Positions 43,876 through 52,117 of a stretch of 64,000 nucleotides of DNA are shown here, piece by piece (position 1 is the first letter of the stretch; every line of letters starts with the position of its first letter). The DNA comes from Mycobacterium gastri. Its GTDB lineage: Bacteria > Actinomycetota > Actinomycetes > Mycobacteriales > Mycobacteriaceae. The stretch spans positions 18,726 through 82,725 of the forward strand of contig NZ_LQOX01000082.1 in assembly GCF_002102175.1 (NCBI RefSeq), read 5' to 3'. The notes below the pieces were generated by a model. That model did not search any database. It had not been told where the DNA came from and worked only from the letters and a program-made list of their open reading frames with translations. The position numbers and the translations under genes were made by a program.

Positions 43876-46020
43876 ATGCCCGACAATACAATCCAGTGGG
43901 ACAAGGACGCCGACGGCATTGTCACGCTGACCATGGACGACCCGTCGGGGTCGGCCAACGTGATGAACGAGGCCTACATCGAGTCGATGGGCAAGGCCGT
44001 GGATCGCCTTGTCGCCGAAAAGGATTCGATCACTGGCGTGGTGATCACCAGCGCGAAGAAGACTTTTTTCGCCGGCGGTGATCTCACGTCCATGATCAAG
44101 GCCGGGCCCGAGGACGCCGGACAATCGTTCGACACTGTCGAGACGGTCAAGAAACAACTGCGCACCCTGGAGACGCTGGGCAAGCCCGTGGTCGCCGCGA
44201 TCAACGGCGCCGCGCTTGGCGGCGGACTCGAGATCGCGCTGGCCTGCCACCACCGCATCGCGGCGGACGTCAAGGGCAGCCAGCTCGGCTTGCCCGAGGT
44301 GACGCTGGGCCTGCTGCCCGGCGGCGGCGGCGTGACGCGCACGGTGCGGATGTTCGGGATCCAGAACGCGTTCGTCAACATCCTGTCCCAAGGCACCCGG
44401 TTCAAGCCGGCCAAGGCCAAGGAAATCGGACTGGTCGACGAATTGCTGCCCACCGTCGAGGAATTGGTGCCCGCCGCCAAGGCTTGGATCAAGGCCAACC
44501 CCGACAGCCATGAGCAGCCGTGGGACAAGAAGGGCTACAAGATGCCCGGCGGCACCCCGTCGTCCCCCGGGTTGGCGTCGATCCTGCCATCATTCCCCGC
44601 GTTGCTGCGCAAGCAGCTCAAGGGTGCGCCGATGCCAGCACCCAAGGCCATCCTGGCCGCCGCGGTGGAAGGTGCCCAGGTCGACTTCGACACGGCCAGC
44701 CGCATCGAGAGCCGGTACTTCGCCTCGTTGGTCACCGGCCAGGTCGCCAAGAACATGATCCAGGCGTTCTTCTTCGACCTGCAGGCCATCAATGCCGGTA
44801 AGTCGCGACCCGACGGTATCGGCAAGACCCCGATCAAGAAGATCGGTGTGCTGGGTGCGGGCATGATGGGCGCCGGCATCGCCTACGTTTCGGCCAAGGC
44901 CGGCTTCGACGTGGTCATCAAAGATGTCAGCCTAGAGGCGGCGCAAAAGGGCAAAGGCTACTCCGAGAAACTGGAAGCCAAGGCGTTGGAACGGGGCCGC
45001 ACCACGCAGGAGCGCAGCGACGCTCTGCTGGCGCGCATCACCCCGACGGGCGACGCGTCCGACTTTGCCGGTGTGGACTTCGTCATCGAAGCCGTCTTCG
45101 AGAACCAGGAACTCAAACACAAGGTGTTCCAGGAGATCGAGGACATCGTCGAGCCGAACGCTGTGCTGGGGTCTAACACCTCGACGCTGCCGATCACCGG
45201 TCTGGCGACCGGCGTCAAGCGGCAGGAAGACTTCATCGGAATCCACTTCTTCTCACCCGTCGACAAGATGCCGCTGGTCGAAATTATCAAGGGCGAGAAG
45301 ACTTCTGAGGAGACCCTGGCCCGGGTGTTCGACTACACGCTGGCTATCGGCAAAACCCCGATTGTCGTTAACGACAGTCGCGGCTTCTTCACCTCACGAG
45401 TCATCGGCACCTTCGTCAACGAGGCGCTGGCGATGCTGGGCGAGGGCGTGGAGCCGTCCAGCATCGAGCAGGCCGGCTCACAGGCCGGCTACCCGGCCCC
45501 GCCACTGCAGCTGTCCGACGAGCTGAACCTGGAGCTGATGCACAAGATTGCGGTAGCTACTCGTAAGGGTGTCGAGGATGCTGGTGGCACGTATGAGCCG
45601 CACCCGGCCGAAGCGGTCGTTGAGAAAATGATCGAACTCGGGCGATCCGGCCGGCTCAAGGGGGCGGGCTTCTACGAGTACGCCGACGGTAAGCGGTCCG
45701 GCTTGTGGCCGGGCCTGCGGGAGACGTTCAAGTCCGGCTCGTCGAACCCGCCGCTGCAGGACATGATCGACCGGATGCTGTTCGCCGAGGCGCTGGAGAC
45801 CCAGAAGTGCCTCGACGAGAGCGTGTTGACCTCGACGGCTGACGCCAACATCGGGTCGATCATGGGTATCGGCTACCCGCCGTGGACCGGTGGTAGCGCG
45901 CAGTTCATCGTCGGCTACCAGGGGCCGGCCGGTATCGGCAAGGAAGCCTTTGTGGCCCGGGCCAAGGAGTTGGCCGCCAAGTACGGCGACCGTTTCCTGC
46001 CGCCGGACTCGCTCACCTAG
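43876..46020 (+). CDS. fadB: Fatty oxidation multifunctional protein FadB (enoyl-CoA hydratase / 3-hydroxyacyl-CoA dehydrogenase)
   Basis: This 714-residue two-domain enzyme has a crotonase domain at residues 1-300 (FFAGGDLTSMI and AAINGAALGGGLEIALACHH, with Glu in LPEVTLGLLPGGGGVTR), then a 3-hydroxyacyl-CoA dehydrogenase domain with Rossmann motif GVLGAGMMGAGIAYVSAKAG and the catalytic His in GIHFFSPVDKMP. It matches M. tuberculosis fadB (Rv0860). It works with FadA as the beta-oxidation complex. The ribosome site is embedded in the end of fadA (GAGAGGG). A strong hairpin follows 42 bases downstream. Confidence 0.97.
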   Translation: MPDNTIQWDKDADGIVTLTMDDPSGSANVMNEAYIESMGKAVDRLVAEKDSITGVVITSAKKTFFAGGDLTSMIKAGPEDAGQSFDTVETVKKQLRTLETLGKPVVAAINGAALGGGLEIALACHHRIAADVKGSQLGLPEVTLGLLPGGGGVTRTVRMFGIQNAFVNILSQGTRFKPAKAKEIGLVDELLPTVEELVPAAKAWIKANPDSHEQPWDKKGYKMPGGTPSSPGLASILPSFPALLRKQLKGAPMPAPKAILAAAVEGAQVDFDTASRIESRYFASLVTGQVAKNMIQAFFFDLQAINAGKSRPDGIGKTPIKKIGVLGAGMMGAGIAYVSAKAGFDVVIKDVSLEAAQKGKGYSEKLEAKALERGRTTQERSDALLARITPTGDASDFAGVDFVIEAVFENQELKHKVFQEIEDIVEPNAVLGSNTSTLPITGLATGVKRQEDFIGIHFFSPVDKMPLVEIIKGEKTSEETLARVFDYTLAIGKTPIVVNDSRGFFTSRVIGTFVNEALAMLGEGVEPSSIEQAGSQAGYPAPPLQLSDELNLELMHKIAVATRKGVEDAGGTYEPHPAEAVVEKMIELGRSGRLKGAGFYEYADGKRSGLWPGLRETFKSGSSNPPLQDMIDRMLFAEALETQKCLDESVLTSTADANIGSIMGIGYPPWTGGSAQFIVGYQGPAGIGKEAFVARAKELAAKYGDRFLPPDSLT

Positions 46021-46061
46021 GCACCGCCGAGCAGTCCCCCGCAAGCGGCAGGTACCCCCAA

Positions 46062-46098
46062 CAAAATCGCCCTTTTGCCTGGCAAATGGGCGATTTTG
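46062..46098. terminator. Strong hairpin after fadB, probable bidirectional terminator
   Basis: An 11-base stem, CAAAATCGCCC (46062-46072) with GGGCGATTTTG (46088-46098), continues after one mismatch as TTTGCC/GGCAAA around a single T. A-T pairs at the base supply T-rich tracts on either strand. It lies between the end of fadB and the end of the convergent immunity gene. Confidence 0.8.
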
Positions 46099-46307
46099 TG
46101 TCTGTTCAGTGCCGCGCACCCAGGTAGTCCGCCGGGACGTACCGCTTTCGTGTTCGGAGGGTTGTGCCGTTTCATGGTTCCACCGATCGCCGTCAGGCGG
46201 GCCGGGCGGGAGCCACGGTGTGCATGGTCTGTGTACCCTCGGAGGGAAACCAACGACCCATCCTGACCCCACGACATGAGTTTCGGTCGTGAACTCTTAA
46301 CGAAGAA

Positions 46308-47252
46308 TCATTTGTTGTGCGGGGTGCCTTGTTGGGCATCGCGGCTCTGCGTGTCCGCGCTGTTTGCCGGGTAGCGAACACCGCGTGTTTGGGTGTCGCG
46401 TCCAGGATCGCTTTGCCCCCCCGCAGGTTTCACAAAGCCTCCCGGCGCGACAGCGGTTGTTGTCGGGCCAGCCGAGGCAGAGCCCGCGTCTTCAGACGGT
46501 TCTGCTTGCCGGGTAGGCACCGGGTAACCCATCGCCCTGCGCACCTGAAGGACATCGGAAATCGGCGGATTGGCCGGATCGCTGCCAAGTGTGACGAGCA
46601 TTCCATTACCGAGGAGTTCCACTGTTGCGCCGCTTGGTAACAGCCCGGTATCGAATTTCACCGGATTCGAATCGTTAAGATAAATAGCCCACCCGGCTGG
46701 CTGGCCAATCAATTGACCGCTAACGTATCCGCGGCCGTCTTCGGTGGGGCGGTCTGGCTCTTTTTGCTTAGCGAGAAGTTCGTCGTTAGACCAAAGCGCT
46801 GAATCGGGCTCGAAAATATCCACGAAAATATGCAGAATTTTTTGCGCGATGTCCCGCGTGTAGAGGCTCGGGACCGCGTTGGATTCGGGAAGATCGAGCA
46901 CCACATGGTTTCCCAGTGCACTAGCAGCGATATGGATATTCAAGTTAGCCGCCGCCTGGTTGTCCTCGGCGCCGTTCCACCAGTAGACCGAGTAGCCCAT
47001 GTCTTCCATGATTTGTCGGCCGATGTCGGTGCGGTGCCGCCCGTCCAGTAGTCGCTGTACCAAGTCGGCGTGGTTGGTGGTGACCATGGGTTTGGCGATT
47101 GCCTCCCGTTTGGACCGGCCAAGGTCGCGCCAGCCCGACAAGGCTGGGTCGAGCGCAGCCAACTCTGACAAGAATCGCGCCACTTGGTCAGCGGACTCAT
47201 CCACCGACTCGACGCGAGGTCCCCACCCCGTACTTACGTATGATTTCGGCAT
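46308..47252 (-). CDS. Imm52-like immunity protein with disordered C-terminal tail
   Basis: This 314-residue protein is encoded 16 bases after the toxin gene, with ribosome site AAGGATGG. The first 200 residues (SGWRDLGRSKREAIAKPMVT, Y-S-V-Y-W-W-N-G-A-E-D, F-E-P-D-S-A-L-W-S-N-D-E-L) resemble the Imm52 family, the known partner of Tox-REase-5 nucleases, so it should bind and block the adjacent toxin. The last 90 residues are Pro/Ser/Thr/Gly-rich, unusual for an immunity protein and possibly a later addition. The gene is visibly richer in A+T than its surroundings, pointing to horizontal transfer. Confidence 0.7.
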   Translation of the reverse strand: MPKSYVSTGWGPRVESVDESADQVARFLSELAALDPALSGWRDLGRSKREAIAKPMVTTNHADLVQRLLDGRHRTDIGRQIMEDMGYSVYWWNGAEDNQAAANLNIHIAASALGNHVVLDLPESNAVPSLYTRDIAQKILHIFVDIFEPDSALWSNDELLAKQKEPDRPTEDGRGYVSGQLIGQPAGWAIYLNDSNPVKFDTGLLPSGATVELLGNGMLVTLGSDPANPPISDVLQVRRAMGYPVPTRQAEPSEDAGSASAGPTTTAVAPGGFVKPAGGQSDPGRDTQTRGVRYPANSADTQSRDAQQGTPHNK

Positions 47253-47268
47253 TTAACCATCCTTATAT

Positions 47269-48501
47269 TTACGGCGGTATGACCGCATATCTAATCATAC
47301 CGTTCAGTTCAGGAATACGACTAAACATCTTCTCGACTACAGCCTTAGTTTCGGGTTCCGCGAATACCCATTCTATCGGAGCTCCGTGCGCAGCGCGTAC
47401 TTGATTCACTGCTTGGTCGATGAGACTCTGTTGTCCGGTAAAGAACGGCTTCCACTGTCCGTTTTCGATGAACTGCGAGTAGTAGCTTTTAACCTCAATT
47501 AGCGTGCCGTTTGTGAATCCATCGAATTTCACACCGTCGATGATGTATCCCTCGGTGATGGGGTGGCCGGTGATCTGCATTTGGTATTGGGCGGCGCGGT
47601 CAGACATCGATTCGGTGATGGGTTGCCAGGTGCCGGGGCCATGCGGGACGGGTGTGGGTGGGTGTGGCGGCGGTTGCCATGGATGTGCCCAGTCGGGCAC
47701 CAGCCGCGATAGCTGCGCCGGCGCGGTCTCTGAGATGCCCAATTTCGCCTCGAGGGCGGCCTTTCTGGTGTTAAGCGCCTCAGCTTCTCGATCGTAGGCG
47801 TTGACTGCGCCCACATCGTTGAGTGGAGGCCGCCACGAGTTATGCTCGCGGATCTCCCCTTTGAGTTGGTCATAGGCTGCCCGCGCCTGTTCAGTTGTCA
47901 TCCGCGTCGGATCATCGGGCTGCGGTTGCTGTGGGCTGTCTTTGAAGGTGTGGTTGTCGACGGCCTGGATATGGGGTTTGCGGCCGTGGGGTGTGTCGGG
48001 AAAGGTGGGGGTCAGTCCGGCTGTCGCGGCGCTGATTTTGGCGGCCACGTCATGTTCGACCCCGAGCAGTTGGGTGACGCGGTGGCCGATGTCGGCGGCA
48101 AACGTTTGGGCTTGGGCCTGACGAGCCGCTTGTTCGGCAGGAGTGCGGCTGGTTCGGGTATCGGTAACCGAGAAGTCTTCTCCGACAGCAAAACCCGCGT
48201 TCTGGGCGTCCTCGACAGCATAGAGGACCCGGCGCTGGGCGGCGCCGATGGTTCCCGCGCCGTCACGGGCGATCCTGCTGGCCTGGCGTAATTGGTCGGC
48301 TTTGGCGCTCACGATCGCGAAGTCGGCACCGGTTCGCTCCCGCAGCGCATCACCGCCAGCACCGTCCCACACCAGGGTGTGGGATTGGTTGCGCATCTGC
48401 AAAAACACGTCTTCCCACTGATCGGCGGTCGCAGTCCAGTAGGTGGCCGCCTCGATCAAATGCTCGGTGCTCCACGCCCGGACCTGGGAAAGGGTCGCCA
48501 C
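47269..48501 (-). CDS. Type VII-secreted polymorphic toxin with Tox-REase-5-like nuclease domain
   Basis: This 410-residue protein starts at GTG 48501. The N-terminal 100 residues are helical and WXG100-like, with the Trp45-Asp-Gly turn (SHTLVWDGAGGDALRERTGA), as in ESX substrates. A helical middle follows, then a Pro-rich hinge at 272-295. The C-terminal 110 residues carry a PD-(D/E)xK restriction-fold core: Asp327 in KFDGF and Glu336-Val-Lys338 in LIEVKSYY, plus a conserved F-x-x-Q-x-x-L-I-D-Q-A helix, the pattern of Tox-REase-5. Expected action: nuclease delivered to competitors or host. The 3' part is richer in A+T than the 5' part. Confidence 0.8.
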   Translation of the reverse strand: MATLSQVRAWSTEHLIEAATYWTATADQWEDVFLQMRNQSHTLVWDGAGGDALRERTGADFAIVSAKADQLRQASRIARDGAGTIGAAQRRVLYAVEDAQNAGFAVGEDFSVTDTRTSRTPAEQAARQAQAQTFAADIGHRVTQLLGVEHDVAAKISAATAGLTPTFPDTPHGRKPHIQAVDNHTFKDSPQQPQPDDPTRMTTEQARAAYDQLKGEIREHNSWRPPLNDVGAVNAYDREAEALNTRKAALEAKLGISETAPAQLSRLVPDWAHPWQPPPHPPTPVPHGPGTWQPITESMSDRAAQYQMQITGHPITEGYIIDGVKFDGFTNGTLIEVKSYYSQFIENGQWKPFFTGQQSLIDQAVNQVRAAHGAPIEWVFAEPETKAVVEKMFSRIPELNGMIRYAVIPP

Positions 48502-48504
48502 CCT

Positions 48505-48798
48505 CTACACCAATCTGGCTTCCACGGCCGCCATCTCGGCTGCCGCGGTCGCTTCGTTGCTGACATACCCCGCAGCACCGGCCTGCACCGCGCTCGCCGT
48601 CGCTTGGGTGCGGGCGGTCAATGCCGCAGCGGCCAGATCAACCGCTCCGTGGGCACCGCCCACCGCCGCCGTGGTGGGCTGAAACGGCTCACCTGGTGAG
48701 GGTGGTGTCCGGGCGGCAAGTTCAGCGCCCCGCTGCGTCCACTGAATGGCCGTGCCGTGCAGCTGTTGGACATCGACCCGCAGCAGACCCGGCTCCAT
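48505..48798 (-). CDS. EspC/WXG100-like small type VII secretion partner
   Basis: This 97-residue helical protein is encoded three bases before the toxin gene. It starts MEPGLLRVDVQQLHGTAIQW and is Ala-rich, resembling the ESX-1 secretion-associated EspC/DUF2580 group. Near the C-terminus G-Y-V-S-N-E gives the Tyr-x3-Asp/Glu export signal of type VII substrates. It probably pairs with the WXG domain of the toxin for secretion, as small helical partners do for LXG/WXG toxins. No strong ribosome site is seen before the ATG. Confidence 0.75.
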   Translation of the reverse strand: MEPGLLRVDVQQLHGTAIQWTQRGAELAARTPPSPGEPFQPTTAAVGGAHGAVDLAAAALTARTQATASAVQAGAAGYVSNEATAAAEMAAVEARLV

Positions 48799-49502
48799 CC
48801 TGAGGAAGTGTAATGGCTGTCAACGGCTCCCGCAGGGCGGTTCCCGCCTTCACCAGGTCATAGGTTGTTTAAGAGGCGCGCAGCTCTGCTCCGGCAGCGT
48901 CGCCACGCCTACTCGGCAGACTTTCACCGTGGCTCCCCACCGCTGGTCTACAGTCGTGTCCACCGCCCAGCAATCTTCGTCCTGCCGCCCTTCCTGCAAC
49001 GTGTGTCCCGACTGGGAGCACGACGCGAGGTATGCCTGGCTGTAGCGTGACTTCGCGCCGTCAACGCCGAGGCCGAGTCGACTCGTGCGACCGCCCAATG
49101 TTCGGGTGGCGGGTCGACACGCTGGGTATGACCAAACTCCCATTCGGGCAGGGTGACGACCGCCGGTCGTCAATTCCCGGGAGTTGACGCAGAGCCAAGC
49201 GCGCCCACCAATTTCCCGGCGTAGTAAATTCATGCCGCGCCAACTCGCCCAGCAATGTGATGGCGTCGTTCCCGTACATGGCCAAACCGACCGTGTGGAG
49301 CATCAAGGTCGATAAGGTCATGGAGCGCTGGACGTCTCGCGGCAAGTCGTCCACTACACCGGCGGCATCACCTGCCACGAGCAGATCGTCGGCGAGCAAT
49401 CGCCGCTATGTCAAGTCAGCGCCGGGCGTCGCGCTCGGTTCGCCTACTGCCAGCAAAGGCTCATAGGTTAATTCTGACCGCTCACTAGCAAACCACGGTA
49501 GC
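48799..49502. other. Intergenic region before the PKS-NRPS operon
   Basis: There is no recognised gene. Open frames at 48850-49233 and 49061-49399 on the minus strand overlap each other, have no recognisable product and lack clear ribosome sites. They may be chance or decayed remnants. The promoter of the biosynthetic operon should lie here. Confidence 0.4.
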
Positions 49503-49679
49503 GTGCAGAATGTGGCGGCGTTCGATCCACGAATGCCAGCGCGGGGCCTTGCGATGCTGCGCGCCGATTCGTTAAGCCTCGATCGACTGCGTCGACTGCG
49601 GACACCCGATGGCGTCGACCACGCGGTAGGCGACCGTTCGTCTCCCGTCTTCCTGCCGCACCTGGGCGGTTCGACGTGA
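49503..49679 (+). CDS. Possible 58-residue leader protein coupled to the PKS gene
   Basis: A GTG-started frame (VQNVAAFDPRMPARGLAML ... FLPHLGGST) ends in TGA that overlaps the PKS GTG start (GTGA), the same coupling seen at other joints of this operon. No family is recognised and it could be chance. If real it would be a small protein made just before the PKS, or only a leader that delivers ribosomes to the PKS start. Confidence 0.3.
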   Translation: MQNVAAFDPRMPARGLAMLRADSLSLDRLRRLRTPDGVDHAVGDRSSPVFLPHLGGST

Positions 49680-52117
49680 GGCCACCGGCCGGCTATGCGT
49701 TGTTGGGTTACGCGGTGCGCTTCCCGGGTGCGGCCGACGTTGACGAGTTCTGGAGGCTCCTCCGCGACGGCCGGGACGCGGTGTCGGAAGTGCCAGCCGA
49801 CCGGTGGGATGCCGACGAGTTCTTTGATCCCGATCCCGATGCCCCCGGAAAAATGGTGGCCCGCCGGGCGGGCTTCATCGACGATGTCGCGGGCTTCGAT
49901 GCATCGTTCTTCGGCGTGTCGACGCGGGAAGCCGAATTCATGGATCCGCAGCATCGGCTGATGCTCGAGACAACCTGGTCGGCGGTGGAGCATGCCGGGA
50001 TCGCGCCGTCGGCGTTGGCGGGGACGCAAACCGGCGTGTTCATGGGACTGTCCACCCACGAATTCGGGGGCATGCTCATTCGGCTGTGCAGCTTGGAGGA
50101 CATCGACTTCTATTCCGGCACAGGTATCTCCGGCGCGGCCGGCGCGGGAAGAATCAGTTACCGGCTGGGCTTGCAGGGACCGGCCTTAGTGGTGGACACC
50201 GCGTGCAGTTCGTCATTGGTCGCGATACACCAGGCCTGCCAAGCGCTCAACGCCGGGGATTGCGACCTGGCGCTGGTCGGCGGAGTCAACGTGATCCTCA
50301 CCCCGATCCCCATGGTCAACTTCTCGCGGGCCCGAATGCTGGCTCCGGACGGGCGATGCAAGACATTCGATGCGGCCGCGGACGGGTATGTGCGTGGCGA
50401 AGGCTGCGGGGTCGTGGTGCTCAAACGCATCGACGATGCGATGCGCGATGGCGATCGGATCCGTGCGATCATCCGGGGCAGCGCCGTGAACTCCGATGGT
50501 GCGTCGGGCGGCTTGACGGTGCCGAACGGTGTTGCGCAACAGCGGGTTATCACCGAGGCGCTGCGCCGTGCCGGAGTCGCCCCCGGCGAGGTCGATTACC
50601 TGGAGGCGCACGGCACCGGGACCTCCCTGGGCGACCCCATCGAGGTACGCGCTGTCGGTGCGGTATTCGGTGATGGTCGAGATCACAACCGGCCGTTGCT
50701 GATCGGCTCGGTAAAGACCAACATCGGACATCTGGAGGCGGCCGCCGGCATCGCCGGGGTGATCAAGGTTGCGCTCGCGCTTGAACACGAAGTGCTGCCC
50801 CAGCACCTACACTTTTCGCGTCCTTCGCCGCACATCCCGTGGGACAGGCTACCGGTTCGAGTTCTGGATCGGGCGACGCCGTGGGCGCGCACTGCACGGC
50901 CGCGGGTTGCGGGCGTGAGCGCATTCGGATTCTCGGGAACCAACGCGCATGTGATCCTCGAGGAACCGCCCGTCACCGACAGCGCGGCCGCAATTCCGGC
51001 AGGGGGCGGCCATTGGATACTGCCACTGTCGGCACGTACACCGGAATCCTTGGCGCAACTAGCGTCTCGATACCGGGACTGGCTGGAGGCCCATCCCGAC
51101 GCCGCGCTCGCCGACGTCTGCGGCACGGCCGGGTCCGCGCGCTCGCACTTCGAGCACCGCGCGGCGCTGGTGGTGGATTCGCGCGGCCGCGCCAGACGGC
51201 TGCTGCGGGCACTTCGCGAGGACCGTCCCGCACCCGGTCTGGTGCGCGGCGTCTGCGGCGACCGGCCAAAGACCGCATGGCTGTTCGGTGGACAGGGCTG
51301 CCAGTTCCCGGGCATGGCCAAGGCGTTGTTCGACACCGAACCGGTCTTCCGCGAGACCGTTGCCCGATGCGCCGGCGTCCTCGACCGGGTGCTGACGCGG
51401 CCGCTGCTCGATGTGCTCTTTGACGCCAGACCGGGTAGCGAAAAGGCGTTGAACGACACGGCCTTTGCCCAGCCCGCGCTGTTCGCGGTGGCGATGGGGC
51501 TAGCGCGATTGTGGCAGTCATGGGGGATCGAGCCGGATGCGGTGCTAGGACACAGTGTGGGCCAGTACGCGGCGGCGTGTGTCGCCGGAGTACTCGGCAT
51601 CGATGACGGTGCCCGGTTGATCGCCGAGCGCGGGCGCCTCTTCGGCCAATTGCCCGCCGGTGGACGCATGCTCGCGGTCTTCGCCGATGCGGACCGGGTC
51701 GAGGAATACGCCGCCGGGTTCCCCGGCTTGTCGGTGGCCGCCTACAACGGCGCCAGCACCGTGCTGTCCGGACCCGCCGATGAACTGCAACAGGTAGTCA
51801 CCTGGTGCGCGTCGGTGGCCTCGGCCCCCTCTTCTCTGGAGGCGGCAGTCCGTTGTGAGTGGTTGGACACCAGCCACGCGTTCCATTCCGCGCTGATCGA
51901 CCCGGCGCTCGACGAGTTCGAAAGATTTGCAGACAATTTCGAATACTCGTCACCGCGGCTGGTGCTCGTCTGCAACCGTACCGGCGAGGGGCTGGGCCGG
52001 CAGGCCCGCCTGGATGCGCAGTACTGGCGACGCCACGCTCGGCAGCCGGTCCGATTCGCTGACAGCGTGGGCACGCTCGCCCAGATCGGTTGCACGGTGC
52101 TGATGGAGCTACAGTAA
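49676..52117 (+). CDS. Type I polyketide synthase, KS-AT part (frame ends within AT)
   Basis: This is an 813-residue product. Ketosynthase at residues 5-430 with Cys177 ([13 protein letters not shown]), His312 (EAHGTGT) and His352 (KTNIGHLE). Acyltransferase at about 535-810 with [15 protein letters not shown], Ser627 in GHSVGQ and H-A-F-H at 734-737, the malonyl-CoA type. The frame ends VLMELQ at TAA 52115-52117, where the paralogous PKS at 58719 continues LLLEVGPQPVLTAAALRAWP. The missing continuation lies in another frame from about 52090, so the native protein was or is one polypeptide with the next gene. Start: GTG overlapping a short upstream frame. Confidence 0.9.
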   Translation: MRPPAGYALLGYAVRFPGAADVDEFWRLLRDGRDAVSEVPADRWDADEFFDPDPDAPGKMVARRAGFIDDVAGFDASFFGVSTREAEFMDPQHRLMLETTWSAVEHAGIAPSALAGTQTGVFMGLSTHEFGGMLIRLCSLEDIDFYSGTGISGAAGAGRISYRLGLQGPALVVDTACSSSLVAIHQACQALNAGDCDLALVGGVNVILTPIPMVNFSRARMLAPDGRCKTFDAAADGYVRGEGCGVVVLKRIDDAMRDGDRIRAIIRGSAVNSDGASGGLTVPNGVAQQRVITEALRRAGVAPGEVDYLEAHGTGTSLGDPIEVRAVGAVFGDGRDHNRPLLIGSVKTNIGHLEAAAGIAGVIKVALALEHEVLPQHLHFSRPSPHIPWDRLPVRVLDRATPWARTARPRVAGVSAFGFSGTNAHVILEEPPVTDSAAAIPAGGGHWILPLSARTPESLAQLASRYRDWLEAHPDAALADVCGTAGSARSHFEHRAALVVDSRGRARRLLRALREDRPAPGLVRGVCGDRPKTAWLFGGQGCQFPGMAKALFDTEPVFRETVARCAGVLDRVLTRPLLDVLFDARPGSEKALNDTAFAQPALFAVAMGLARLWQSWGIEPDAVLGHSVGQYAAACVAGVLGIDDGARLIAERGRLFGQLPAGGRMLAVFADADRVEEYAAGFPGLSVAAYNGASTVLSGPADELQQVVTWCASVASAPSSLEAAVRCEWLDTSHAFHSALIDPALDEFERFADNFEYSSPRLVLVCNRTGEGLGRQARLDAQYWRRHARQPVRFADSVGTLAQIGCTVLMELQ

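Noticed and set aside
48850..49399. Two overlapping reverse-strand frames upstream of the PKS operon
   Set aside because: Neither has a recognisable family or a ribosome site, and they overlap each other. They are mentioned only as possible remnants.
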